A DNA stretch of 33,430 nucleotides from Xanthobacteraceae bacterium (GTDB lineage Bacteria > Pseudomonadota > Alphaproteobacteria > Rhizobiales > Xanthobacteraceae), in contig JALHLQ010000036.1 in NCBI GenBank assembly GCA_022844485.1, positions 1 to 33,430 on the forward strand. The letters run 5' to 3'. Shown here piece by piece: positions 1 through 7,000 of this stretch. Each line of letters begins with the position of its first letter. The stretch's first letter is position 1. The translations under genes were made by a program, and so were the position numbers. The notes below the pieces were generated by a model. The model was not told the origin of the DNA and made no database searches. It worked only from the letters and a program-made list of their open reading frames with translations.

Positions 1-14
1 TTAGAATCGAAGGA

Positions 15-111
15 CCACTAGCAAATTCAAATTGCTAGTGGAGTTTTGGATTTGACATTCGCTTGTGAACCCGCTGCTAGATGGGTAGCGAATGTCAAAT
101 CCACTCCACTA
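15..111. repeat. nested palindromes behind motA
   Basis: A 10-bp perfect hairpin (15-24 with 32-41, arm CCACTAGCAA) overlaps a larger palindrome. In the larger one, 35-43 plus 47-63 pair with 87-103 plus 103-111. The inner arm TGGATTTGACATTCGCT is 17 bp and perfect. CTAGTGG at 35-41 can pair with CCACTAG on either side, so the two structures exclude each other. It lies just downstream of the minus-strand motA stop, so it may end that transcript. It could equally be a small non-autonomous repeat element. There is no T-run of a classical terminator. Confidence 0.75.
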
Positions 112-142
112 GAGCATTTTCCGGCCAAGTGGGCTCCGGTTG
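112..142. repeat. Rhizobiales-type intergenic repeat fragment
   Basis: The stretch starting AGAGCATTTTCCGGCCAAGTGG resembles a short intergenic repeat that I know from many Hyphomicrobiales genomes (gagcat...ccgg..aagtgg...ccggtt). It directly follows the large palindrome and touches the motA stop. The family match is from memory, not from a search. Confidence 0.4.
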
Positions 143-145
143 GCC

Positions 146-919
146 TCAGGCCGGCGCCGTCTCCAATTCCTCATGGCGGTGCTTTTCGGGCAGATAGGCC
201 AACAACATCTCGCGCACGAGCGTCGGGCTTTTCGAGTCGCGGATCATCAGCACGCCGTCGATGATGAGCGTGCGGTTGATCTCTTCATCGACAAGCTTGA
301 GATGCAGCTTGTCGGCGAGCGGAAGGCAGATGATGTTCGCCAGCGCCGCGCCATAGAACGTGGCGAGAAGGGCCACCGCCATATAGGGTCCGAGCTTGGA
401 GGGGTCGGTCATGTTGGCGAACATCTGCACCATGCCGATGAGCGTGCCGACCATGCCGAAGGCCGGCGCGCAGTCGCCGATCGAGCGATAGATCTTCTGT
501 CCTTCGTCAAGGTGGGTGAGGAAGTTGTCGCGGTCGCGCTCGAGATTGTCGCGAATGAAGTCGGCATCATAGCCGTCGGCGACGAAGCGGATCCCCTTGC
601 GCAGGAATGCGTCCTCGATCTCGACTTTTTCCAATCCGATCGGACCCTGCTTGCGCGCAATCTCGGCCAGGGAAGCCAGTTCGTCGACGAGTTGGCGCGA
701 GCCGATCCGCCGCATGGTGAATGCAAATTTGGCCCCGAGCGGCAGCCCGTGGATGATGGAGGTGAGCGGGAAACGGATGAGTGTCGCACCGAACGCGCCG
801 CCGAAGATCACGATCGCCGCATGGTAATCCGCGAACATCCGCAGATCGCCGCCCATCAGAATGAGCGACAGGCAAACGATGGCGCCGGCGATGAGACCGA
901 GGCCGGTGGCGATGTCCAT
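146..919 (-). CDS. motA: MotA/PomA-type flagellar stator subunit
   Basis: This inner-membrane protein of 257 residues would form the ion channel that powers the flagellar motor, together with a MotB partner. Four membrane segments are visible at about 3-22, 31-50, 147-170 and 177-200. A large cytoplasmic loop lies between segments 2 and 3. It carries charged residues (R89, E97) in the region where E. coli MotA uses R90 and E98 to contact FliG. P152 in the motif APAFGMVGT fits the conserved proline at the start of segment 3. The ATG at 919 has GAGG about 7 nt upstream. No motB follows: the gene ends at 146 and the remaining bases hold palindromes. The partner must lie elsewhere, or the protein may serve another MotA/TolQ/ExbB-type role, although its length and loop favour MotA. 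Confidence 0.85.
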   Translation of the reverse strand: MDIATGLGLIAGAIVCLSLILMGGDLRMFADYHAAIVIFGGAFGATLIRFPLTSIIHGLPLGAKFAFTMRRIGSRQLVDELASLAEIARKQGPIGLEKVEIEDAFLRKGIRFVADGYDADFIRDNLERDRDNFLTHLDEGQKIYRSIGDCAPAFGMVGTLIGMVQMFANMTDPSKLGPYMAVALLATFYGAALANIICLPLADKLHLKLVDEEINRTLIIDGVLMIRDSKSPTLVREMLLAYLPEKHRHEELETAPA

Positions 920-1184
920 GGAAAAACCTCAACGCGAACGCCGAAACACCGGCGCCAGCCCCCTGCCGCGCCGCAAGATGACCCTATCGGGACGTGATTA
1001 AGGGAGGGTAAAGCGCGGGATCATCGCGGCGCCTGCGCCCGCGTGCCGCAACCGGCCACCGATGATCGTTGTATGCCCCGCTCGCGGCTTCCCGAGGCGC
1101 GCCGGGTGCGCTATCACCCTCGCAGGACCCCCAAAAAACATGCCTGCGCCCCGGGATGGGTGCCGCAGGGACCAGGAGGACGCC

Positions 1185-2681
1185 ATGCGCGAGATCGGCC
1201 ATTTCATCGGCGGCAAGGAGGTCAAGGGGACCTCGGGCCGATTCGGCGACGTATTCAATCCGAATACAGGCGAGGTGCAGGCGAAGGTCGCGCTCGCAAA
1301 GCATGCGGAAGTCGAGCATGCGATCGCGGTGGCGGAAACGGCGCAGCCGGCCTGGGCCGCCACGAACCCGCAGCGCCGCGCGCGGGTGATGTTCAAGTTC
1401 CTCGAGCTTGTCCAGAAGGAGTTCGACAGCCTCGCCGCCCTGCTCTCTTCCGAGCACGGCAAGACGATCGCGGATTCCAAGGGCGACATTCAGCGCGGCC
1501 TTGAAGTGGTCGAGTTCGCCTGCGGCGTTCCGCATTTGATGAAAGGCGATTTCACGGACAGCGCGGGGCCAGGGATCGATCTCTATTCCATGCGCCAGCC
1601 GCTTGGCGTCGTTGCCGGCATCACGCCGTTCAATTTCCCGGCCATGATCCCGATGTGGAAATTCGCGCCGGCGCTGGCGGTTGGGAACGCGTTCATTCTC
1701 AAGCCGTCGGAGCGCGATCCGTCGGTGCCGATGCGGCTTGCGCAACTGATGATGGAGGCGGGGCTCCCGGCCGGCATTCTCAACGTGGTCAACGGCGACA
1801 AGGAGGCGGTCGACACGATCCTCACCGATCCGCGCGTGAAGGCGGTCGGCTTCGTCGGCTCGACGCCGATCGCGGAATACATCTACACGACCGGCTGCGC
1901 GAATGGAAAGCGCGTGCAGTGCTTCGGCGGCGCCAAGAACCACATGATCGTGATGCCAGACGCCGACTTGGACCAGGCCGTCGATGCGCTGATCGGCGCG
2001 GGCTACGGCTCCGCCGGCGAGCGCTGCATGGCGATCTCGGTGGCGGTGCCGGTCGGCAAGAAGACGGCGGACGCGCTGGTGCAGCGTCTCATTCCGCGCG
2101 TGGAAAGCCTGAAGGTCGGGCCGAGCAGCGATCCGCAGGCCGACTACGGCCCGCTGGTGACGCGGGCGCATCTCGACAAGGTGAAGAGCTATGTCGATCT
2201 CGGCGTGAAGGAGGGCGCGAAACTCCTCGTCGACGGCCGGGGGTTCAAGCTCCAGGGCTACGAGAACGGCAACTTCATGGGCGGCTGCCTCTTCGACGAG
2301 GTGAAGCCGCATATGCGGATCTACAAGGAAGAGATTTTCGGCCCGGTGCTTTCTGTCGTCCGCGCGAAGAACTACGAAGAGGCCGTGCGGCTTCCCTCCG
2401 AGCACGAATACGGCAACGGCGTCGCCATCTTCACGCGCGACGGCGATACCGCGCGCGACTTCACGAACCGGGTCGAAGTCGGCATGGTGGGCGTGAATTT
2501 CGCGATCCCCGTCCCCCTCGCCTATCACACCTTCGGCGGCTGGAAGCGTTCGGGCTTCGGCGATCTCAACCAGCACGGACCGGATTCGGTGCGCTTCTAC
2601 ACCAAGACGAAGACGGTGACCTCGCGCTGGCCGTCCGGCACAAAGGAAGGCGCCGAGTTCGTGATCCCGACCATGCGATGA
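1185..2681 (+). CDS. mmsA: methylmalonate-semialdehyde dehydrogenase (CoA-acylating)
   Basis: The enzyme (498 residues) oxidises methylmalonate semialdehyde, and malonate semialdehyde, to propionyl-CoA or acetyl-CoA with NAD+ and CoA. This is a step in valine, thymine and myo-inositol breakdown in the cytoplasm. The aldehyde dehydrogenase fold is complete, with the TPFNFP motif (N150), KPSERDPS around 173-180 and the nucleophile C281 in GERCMA. The GERCMA form and the total length of about 500 are typical of MmsA rather than of other aldehyde dehydrogenases. The frame is open back to 1062, but the ATG at 1185 has a strong AGGAGGA at 1174-1180 and matches the family N-terminus. No other valine or inositol genes are adjacent, so the physiological substrate is inferred from family alone. 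Confidence 0.93.
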   Translation: MREIGHFIGGKEVKGTSGRFGDVFNPNTGEVQAKVALAKHAEVEHAIAVAETAQPAWAATNPQRRARVMFKFLELVQKEFDSLAALLSSEHGKTIADSKGDIQRGLEVVEFACGVPHLMKGDFTDSAGPGIDLYSMRQPLGVVAGITPFNFPAMIPMWKFAPALAVGNAFILKPSERDPSVPMRLAQLMMEAGLPAGILNVVNGDKEAVDTILTDPRVKAVGFVGSTPIAEYIYTTGCANGKRVQCFGGAKNHMIVMPDADLDQAVDALIGAGYGSAGERCMAISVAVPVGKKTADALVQRLIPRVESLKVGPSSDPQADYGPLVTRAHLDKVKSYVDLGVKEGAKLLVDGRGFKLQGYENGNFMGGCLFDEVKPHMRIYKEEIFGPVLSVVRAKNYEEAVRLPSEHEYGNGVAIFTRDGDTARDFTNRVEVGMVGVNFAIPVPLAYHTFGGWKRSGFGDLNQHGPDSVRFYTKTKTVTSRWPSGTKEGAEFVIPTMR

Positions 2682-2737
2682 GGCACGCCGGACGCATGCA
2701 TGAACGCGGACGGCCTTGGACGCGGCGTGTTTCGGTC

Positions 2738-3148
2738 ATGTCGCGGCGCATGCTTTGGCTCGCCGCAGTTCCTCTGGCGCTGGCGGCCGGGGGATGCGCC
2801 CTCGACACCCGCAACTCCGCCGCGCCGGATCCGACGTCCCCTGCGGCGCACGCGGCGCCCAAACCCTCCGCGCCGCCGCTGGCGCTCGCGGGACGCTGGC
2901 AACTCTCCTCGCCGGGCGCGGGGCAATGCGCCATGACCTTCGGCGCGCCGCCCGGCGCGGCAGAGGGCACGATCGCGCCCGAAGGCGGCTGTCCCGGCGA
3001 TTTCTTCAAGAGCCGCAAGTGGACCTTCGAGGACAATTCGCTCGTGCTCCGCGACCACACCGGCGCGCCGCTCGGGCAGCTCACGCATGCGAGCGGGCGC
3101 TTCGCCGGGCGCAGCACCGCGGGTCAAGAGATTGCGTTGGCGCGATAA
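2738..3148 (+). CDS. Inh/AprI-family lipoprotein (Omp19-like)
   Basis: This small exported protein (136 residues) has a lipoprotein-type signal ending at C20 (LALAAGGC). The alanine at -3 is slightly off consensus. After a proline/alanine-rich linker comes a single protease-inhibitor Inh domain from about residue 50 to the end. It starts LAGRWQL, has cysteines C64 and C85 that should form the family disulfide, and ends with GQEIALAR. The arrangement resembles Brucella Omp19, an outer-membrane lipoprotein with protease-inhibitor activity, so a periplasmic inhibitor role is plausible but inferred. It starts 57 nt after mmsA and could be co-transcribed. A degenerate fragment of a second copy lies at 4133-4219. 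Confidence 0.75.
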   Translation: MSRRMLWLAAVPLALAAGGCALDTRNSAAPDPTSPAAHAAPKPSAPPLALAGRWQLSSPGAGQCAMTFGAPPGAAEGTIAPEGGCPGDFFKSRKWTFEDNSLVLRDHTGAPLGQLTHASGRFAGRSTAGQEIALAR

Positions 3149-3314
3149 AGTTGCGGCTGGATTCACGCTGGTTGGCTCCAAGCGGCACGGCCACTTTCCG
3201 CGTGCGCTGCAAGCACAAAACAGCCATCGGGGTCAGAGCGTGATTGGGTATCGAAGATTGTAACTGCGTTCCCGAAGAGCTATGATGTGCTATTTTAAGC
3301 CGATGGGGCATATC

Positions 3315-4073
3315 ATGCGCAACTCGATCTTAGCTGCGCTGGGACTCGCAGCCGTGATTGCATCCGGGTCCGCCACTCATGCAACCGAGCTCAAGCTAAT
3401 TGTCGCCACCCCGCTGACAAACGTCGTGAGAGACCTCGGCAACGAATTCGAGCGCAGCACGGGAACTCGGCTGATAGCGAAATTCGTGTCCGGCCCGATC
3501 GTAAAACAAGAGATCGATGCAGGCGGACAATATGATGTCGTGATCTCAATTACGCCTGTCATCGACGCGCTGATTCGGGAAGGCAAGCTTCGCGCCGATA
3601 CTCGCGCGGACGTCGCCCATGCTGTCGTTGGTGTGGGCGTCCGCTCCGGCGCAGCGAAACCGGACATCACGACCGTCGAGGCCTTTACTAAGGCGCTGCT
3701 GGAAGCGAAGAGAGTCGCGCATTCCGCGACAGGCGTGAGCGGTGATCATTTCAGAAGCATTATCCAGCGGCTCAAGATCGCCGATCAGATGCAACCGAAG
3801 CTCAGGCCTATGCCGGCCGATACGATCGCACAAGCGGTGCCGAGCGGCCAAGCGGATATGATCGTGGTGACTGCGTCCGTCATCATGGCGCCCGGGATGG
3901 ACTATGTCGGGCCGATTCCAGCCGAGCTTCAGTTTTACAACACGTTTGCCGCCGCGGTGGGGTCCCACGTGAAAGATGAAGCGACCGCGCGCAGCTTCCT
4001 CAAGCTCCTCTCCTCGGCGCAAGCCTTCCCAGTATTGAAGGCGCACGGCATGATACCCGGCCTGCCGAACTAG
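3315..4073 (+). CDS. ModA-like periplasmic substrate-binding protein (orphan)
   Basis: The mature part begins ATELKLIVATPLTNVV. It continues with the type-II binding fold of the molybdate-binding (ModA) superfamily, including EFERSTGTRL, QYDVVISI and SGQADMIVV motifs. A signal peptide ending near SATHA precedes it. From the ATG at 3315 the protein has 252 residues; in-frame ATGs at 3282 and 3303 are possible and would give a longer N-region. There is no ABC permease or ATPase nearby, so it is an orphan of the kind common in Hyphomicrobiales and its ligand is unknown. The gene is visibly less GC-rich than mmsA and lies between an intact and a broken Inh gene, which suggests acquisition or rearrangement here. 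Confidence 0.75.
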   Translation: MRNSILAALGLAAVIASGSATHATELKLIVATPLTNVVRDLGNEFERSTGTRLIAKFVSGPIVKQEIDAGGQYDVVISITPVIDALIREGKLRADTRADVAHAVVGVGVRSGAAKPDITTVEAFTKALLEAKRVAHSATGVSGDHFRSIIQRLKIADQMQPKLRPMPADTIAQAVPSGQADMIVVTASVIMAPGMDYVGPIPAELQFYNTFAAAVGSHVKDEATARSFLKLLSSAQAFPVLKAHGMIPGLPN

Positions 4074-4132
4074 CGCGTTTTCCGTCTGGCACACATGCAT
4101 GGTTATGGTCTTGTTCACAGTTCATTGCATGT

Positions 4133-4219
4133 TGTGACCCCGACACCACCACCGGCGTACCGTTAGGCGAGTTGACGCATGCGACACGCAGCCCGCGCCT
4201 GGCCATCTCCACATCATAA
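4133..4219 (+). pseudogene. fragment of a second Inh-family gene
   Basis: Read in one frame, this stretch gives TTTGVPLGELTHAT, which aligns with DHTGAPLGQLTHAS in the intact Inh lipoprotein upstream (about 9 of 12 positions identical in the core). It then diverges and stops at TAA 4217-4219. There is no start or signal sequence. The remnant ends exactly where the 162-bp direct repeat begins, so that repeat probably marks the breakpoint. Confidence 0.5.
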
Positions 4220-4243
4220 AAAAAGACCCGCTGGCCGCGGGTC
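4218..4243 (-). terminator. Rho-independent terminator (left copy)
   Basis: Read on the minus strand: GACCCGC, loop GGCCA, GCGGGTC, then seven T. The 7-bp stem is perfect. It would end transcription coming from the DUF305 gene. Confidence 0.85.
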
Positions 4244-4288
4244 CAAGTCAGGGAGGAAGCAAGTACAACGCGCCAGGACGAATCCGGT

Positions 4289-4379
4289 TCAGGCTGCCGG
4301 TCGGAGCACGAGTTCAAAAGACAAGCCACAAGCTCGCGCTGGTCAAAAGGTTTCGACAGATACGGAGCGCCGGCGCCTT
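4289..4379 (-). pseudogene. truncated response-regulator tail
   Basis: This part of the left repeat copy matches the C-terminal coding sequence of the response regulator at 5109-5462 (GAGAPYLSKPFDQREL). One T is missing relative to the intact copy, so the frame shifts after LVACLL. There is no upstream receiver-domain sequence. It is a non-functional leftover of the duplication. Confidence 0.75.
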
Positions 4380-4413
4380 ATTGCGCTTCGCTCCGTGCGA
4401 TACGGAGAGGTCA

Positions 4414-4911
4414 TCACTTTGCGTGCTTGTTAAGCACCTCCGTCAACTCCTTGATGTCCTTTTCCTGATCGTCGATCGTTTTCTGCGCAAGCTTTTTCAC
4501 TTCAGCATCCTTGCCGTGCTTGAGGACGGCTTTGGCCATGTCGATCGCACCCTGGTGATGGGGGATCATGGCGCAAGCAAATGCGAGGTCCGGATTCTGG
4601 ATCATCATGCCGGCCATCATCGGCGCGTTCATGCTACGCATCACCTGCATGTAGTCCTGGTTCGCCTCGCCGAGATTCTGACCCATGGGCATGCTTTGGA
4701 CAGGCGGCATCGTGCCCTGCATCATGGGCATGTTTTGCATCATCGAGGCTTGCGGCGCCTGCTGAAACAGCTTGCGGCACGCTTCGGGCAGTCGCTCGAG
4801 GCCTGACGCCTGCGCGCCGACGCCAGTGGTCTGCCCGCTTGTCGGCGACTGCGCCAGCGAAGGACCGGCGAGGACCAGGACAGCAGCCAAGGAAACAGCA
4901 AGAGTTTTCAG
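4414..4911 (-). CDS. DUF305 secreted Met/His-rich protein
   Basis: The C-terminal half has the DUF305 signature IPHHQGAIDMAKAVL followed by a charged helix (DDQEKDIKEL). The region before it is very rich in methionine (MMQNMPMMQG, MRSMNAPMMAGMM). DUF305 proteins are periplasmic and often occur with copper-handling genes; the Met/His content fits metal binding, but this is inference. ATG is absent at the 5' end. An in-frame CTG at 4911 has GGAGGA 6 nt upstream and gives a good signal peptide (LKTLAVSLAAVLVLAG). The next possible start, TTG at 4890, would cut off the signal's charged N-region. With CTG the protein has 165 residues. The gene is flanked by the two direct-repeat copies. Confidence 0.8.
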   Translation of the reverse strand: MKTLAVSLAAVLVLAGPSLAQSPTSGQTTGVGAQASGLERLPEACRKLFQQAPQASMMQNMPMMQGTMPPVQSMPMGQNLGEANQDYMQVMRSMNAPMMAGMMIQNPDLAFACAMIPHHQGAIDMAKAVLKHGKDAEVKKLAQKTIDDQEKDIKELTEVLNKHAK

Positions 4912-5036
4912 TGGAGTCCTCCAGCGAAAAGAGAAGCCGCGGCGGCAATCAAGCCGCGTTCAATATGAGAGGTGCGGACATCAACGCGCATGTCTGGTGA
5001 GCGTTCCTGCAGCTTGAACGCCCCGCCTGCGTCTTC

Positions 5037-5063
5037 AAAAAAAAGACCCGCTGGCCGCAGATC
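5037..5063 (-). terminator. Rho-independent terminator (right copy)
   Basis: Minus strand: GATCTGC, GGCCA, GCGGGTC, then eight T. The two changes from the left copy become G-U wobbles, so the stem still forms. It lies 45 nt past the response-regulator stop. Confidence 0.8.
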
Positions 5064-5200
5064 CAAGTCAGGGAGGAAGCAAGTACAACGCGCCAGGACG
5101 AATCCGGTTCAGGCTGCCGGTCGGAGCACGAGTTTCAAAAGACAAGCCACAAGCTCGCGCTGATCAAAAGGTTTCGATAGATACGGAGCGCCGGCGCCTT
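5038..5200. repeat. direct repeat, right copy
   Basis: This copy is the probable parent, because it contains the intact 3' end of the response-regulator gene together with its own terminator. The left copy is 820 bp away. Confidence 0.93.
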
Positions 5201-5462
5201 CCGGCAAACACTGTTCCGAAGTGCAACCCGAAACGCATACGAAAGGAACCGAGCGCGCCTTCAACGCCAGCATGACGGGGCCTGCGTTCTCGCTACCGAG
5301 GTTCGGATCAACAATCGCGACGTCGAACGTGCCTGTGGCGACAGCTTCGAGCGCATGTTGCAGGTCAGAAGCCGCATCCACCGCTGTGAATCCCGCACGG
5401 AAAAGCGCGTCCTCGATATCGAGCGCAATCAGGGGCTCGTCCTCGACGATCAACACGCGCAT
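5109..5462 (-). CDS. single-domain response regulator (CheY-like receiver)
   Basis: The 117 residues are a lone receiver domain without an output domain. It shows the acidic pocket E7-D8-E9, the phospho-acceptor D52 (AIVDPNLG), S78 and the conserved K97 (LSKPF). Such proteins relay phosphate from a histidine kinase or act by protein contact. No kinase is adjacent, so the partner is unknown. A TTG at 5474 would add four residues, but the ATG at 5462 gives the usual MRVLIVEDEP beginning and has GGGG about 6 nt upstream. The last ~30 codons lie inside the direct repeat duplicated at 4218-4379. Confidence 0.85.
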   Translation of the reverse strand: MRVLIVEDEPLIALDIEDALFRAGFTAVDAASDLQHALEAVATGTFDVAIVDPNLGSENAGPVMLALKARSVPFVCVSGCTSEQCLPEGAGAPYLSKPFDQRELVACLLKLVLRPAA

Positions 5463-5778
5463 GCGTCGCCCCAAAGTTCACGATGTGAATATCTTACATC
5501 ATAATTCTTGAATGCAAGGATAACATTCGTAGCATTGCTGACCGGTGATCATGTGTTGCTCTGCTGCAAACGCGGGCCTGCCGATGACTCGACACCAAGG
5601 CGGCGCTGGCGCAAGCCGAGCGCGATCGCCGACAGCGCGCAGAGACAGCTCTACTTGCATTGATGAACGCTGTCCGAGGCCACCGCATATTCGGAGGCTG
5701 CTGCCGCCGTGCGTGACCGCGCACCGACGCCGAATGCCGGGCGCGCTCGACGAGCGCAGCCCGGCACACCGGAGCGAG
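5463..5778. other. intergenic stretch, no supported gene
   Basis: The first ~80 bases are AT-rich, with an inverted repeat GATGT...ACATC at 5482-5500, probably the promoter area of the response regulator. The rest has only overlapping ORFs of low quality. A short plus-strand reading near 5587-5711 (KAALAQAERDRRQRAE) looks like a coiled-coil remnant but has no start and ends quickly, so I do not call it a gene. Confidence 0.4.
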
Positions 5779-6228
5779 TTAAGCCGCAAGCTTCGACTTC
5801 ACATACCGTCCGATCAGCAAGGCCGTCGGATAGGCCACCTGCTCCTCGGCCTGCGCGTGGAGCATCAGCTTCTCGGCGAAGCGCACGATCTCGGGCCTGC
5901 CCTCGGCCTTCGCGGCTTCGATGAGCGTGCTCAGCGCCGCGAGGATGTCCTTGTGCTCGGCCAGCATCGTCGGCAGCTCGGCCTCGAGCTTGTCGGTCAT
6001 CGCCAGCACGTCCCCCATCTCGGCCGAGACCTTGCCTGCCGACAGCTCGCTGAGAAGACCGAGCGGGGGCAGCGCATATTCCTCCTCCTTGAGGAAGTGA
6101 TTATGCAGGACCTTGGCGACTGCCTTGGCCGCTTCGCCGGTCTTGCCGCCGGCTCTCGTCGCGTTGACGAGGTCGGCATGCAACTCGTCATGCTCGACCT
6201 TCATCGGGTTCGGGATCTCGAATCTCAT
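5779..6228 (-). CDS. hemerythrin-like (HHE) protein
   Basis: This four-helix protein of 149 residues has the hemerythrin pattern of di-iron ligands. The candidates are H13 and H17 in EHDELH, H42/H44 and E48-E50 in HNHFLKEEE, H92 in EHKDI, and H124 and E128 in HAQAEEQVAYP. Bacterial relatives bind O2 or NO or sense iron; which applies here cannot be read from the sequence. The ATG at 6228 has AGGAG 6 nt upstream. It lies 53 nt behind the DUF6448 gene on the same strand, so the two probably form an operon reading away from the Crp/Fnr regulator. Confidence 0.85.
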   Translation of the reverse strand: MRFEIPNPMKVEHDELHADLVNATRAGGKTGEAAKAVAKVLHNHFLKEEEYALPPLGLLSELSAGKVSAEMGDVLAMTDKLEAELPTMLAEHKDILAALSTLIEAAKAEGRPEIVRFAEKLMLHAQAEEQVAYPTALLIGRYVKSKLAA

Positions 6229-6281
6229 GACACTCTCCTGTTGGTGGGACCGGCGCCCGCACCGGGCGCCGGTTGGCGTCG

Positions 6282-6887
6282 TCAGTCCTTGTGCTCGTGC
6301 CCGGCGCCGTGCGCGGCCTGCCGTAAGCTCTCGACAAAGGTCACGAATCCGAGTTCGGCGCTGACCCGTTCCCGCGCGGCGGCGACGTCCTTCGCGGATT
6401 TCGGTTCCTTCGCCGCCTTCTGCGTTTCGCGCACATGGGCGAAGCGGGCGTGCAGACCATGCTCGACCTCTTCCGCGAGCAGCGCATTGACCTCCGCCAA
6501 CTTGCCGGTCTCGATTGCCTTCTCGGCGGCCGGGATGGCCGGGCCGAAGTCGACGCCCGCCGGCTTCAAGCCGGTATAGGGAGCGCCTTCGCCCGCACGG
6601 TGCAGCCGAACCGTGGTTTCGATGAACGCGCGGTCGGCCAGCGTCTTGGCCTCCGGTCCGAGCCCGCGAACTTTCAGCGACTGCGTAAACGCCGCCTTGA
6701 TCTCGTCCTCGGCTTTGACCGGCGCATAGGGCAGCGCCAGATTGACGTTGCCGGTGTCCAGCGCCTTCAGCGCGGCCTTGGCCACCGGCCCGTCGATGGT
6801 GTCGCAATGGGCCTGCGCGCCTTGCGTCCCGGAGAACAGAAGTCCGGCGGCAAGGACTGCGGCGGCGGCTAGCTTGATCTTCGTCAT
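6282..6887 (-). CDS. DUF6448 secreted protein
   Basis: A clear signal peptide (about 26 residues, ending AQA) precedes a mature protein starting HCDTIDGPV. It contains TGNVNLALPY and the strongly conserved HRAGEGAPYTGLKPAG block around residues 95-110, then helical, His-containing segments ending GHEHKD. I recognise this as the DUF6448 family, whose function is unknown. The N-terminal His-Cys and the histidine-rich tail suggest metal or heme binding, which is inference. Start ATG at 6887 with GGAGA upstream. It is transcribed divergently from the Crp/Fnr gene and upstream of the hemerythrin gene. Confidence 0.75.
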   Translation of the reverse strand: MTKIKLAAAAVLAAGLLFSGTQGAQAHCDTIDGPVAKAALKALDTGNVNLALPYAPVKAEDEIKAAFTQSLKVRGLGPEAKTLADRAFIETTVRLHRAGEGAPYTGLKPAGVDFGPAIPAAEKAIETGKLAEVNALLAEEVEHGLHARFAHVRETQKAAKEPKSAKDVAAARERVSAELGFVTFVESLRQAAHGAGHEHKD

Positions 6888-6955
6888 GTCACATTCTCCT
6901 CTACGAGCAGATCATTGCTCGCCGCGGACCATGCGCTTTCACGCCTAGCGCTTCA

Positions 6956-6969
6956 GCGACTTAAGTCGC
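6956..6969. promoter_or_regulatory. palindromic operator candidate
   Basis: The perfect 14-bp palindrome GCGACTTAAGTCGC sits between the divergent DUF6448 and Crp/Fnr genes, 32 nt before the regulator's ATG. Its geometry (5-bp half-sites, 4-bp spacer) matches Crp/Fnr family operators, but the half-site GCGAC differs from FNR (TTGAT) and CRP (TGTGA). That it is the site of the neighbouring regulator is inference. Confidence 0.5.
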
Positions 6970-7000
6970 AAAGGCGGAAAAACGGCCGCCAGGGCCAACC

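Larger units (their letters stand above)
4218..4379. repeat. direct repeat, left copy
   Basis: About 162 bp repeated at 5038-5200 with a handful of substitutions and one missing T. It includes a factor-independent terminator at its left end and the last ~30 codons of a response-regulator gene. The two copies flank the DUF305 gene in the same orientation. Confidence 0.93.

Noticed and set aside
1..145. motB directly after motA
   Set aside because: Only palindromes and a known intergenic repeat are present; no frame with an OmpA-type start can be seen before the window edge.
984..2576. Minus-strand frame of 530 codons opposite mmsA
   Set aside because: Composition is His/Arg/Asp-rich as expected for the complement of a GC-rich gene. 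mmsA on the plus strand is complete with its ribosome site.
4218..5200. Composite transposon with the 162-bp repeats as terminal elements
   Set aside because: The repeats carry no transposase or terminal inverted repeats. The right copy is simply the end of a response-regulator gene.
5545..6579. Plus-strand frame of 344 codons across the hemerythrin gene
   Set aside because: It lacks a domain and overlaps the hemerythrin and DUF6448 genes, which have correct motifs and ribosome sites.
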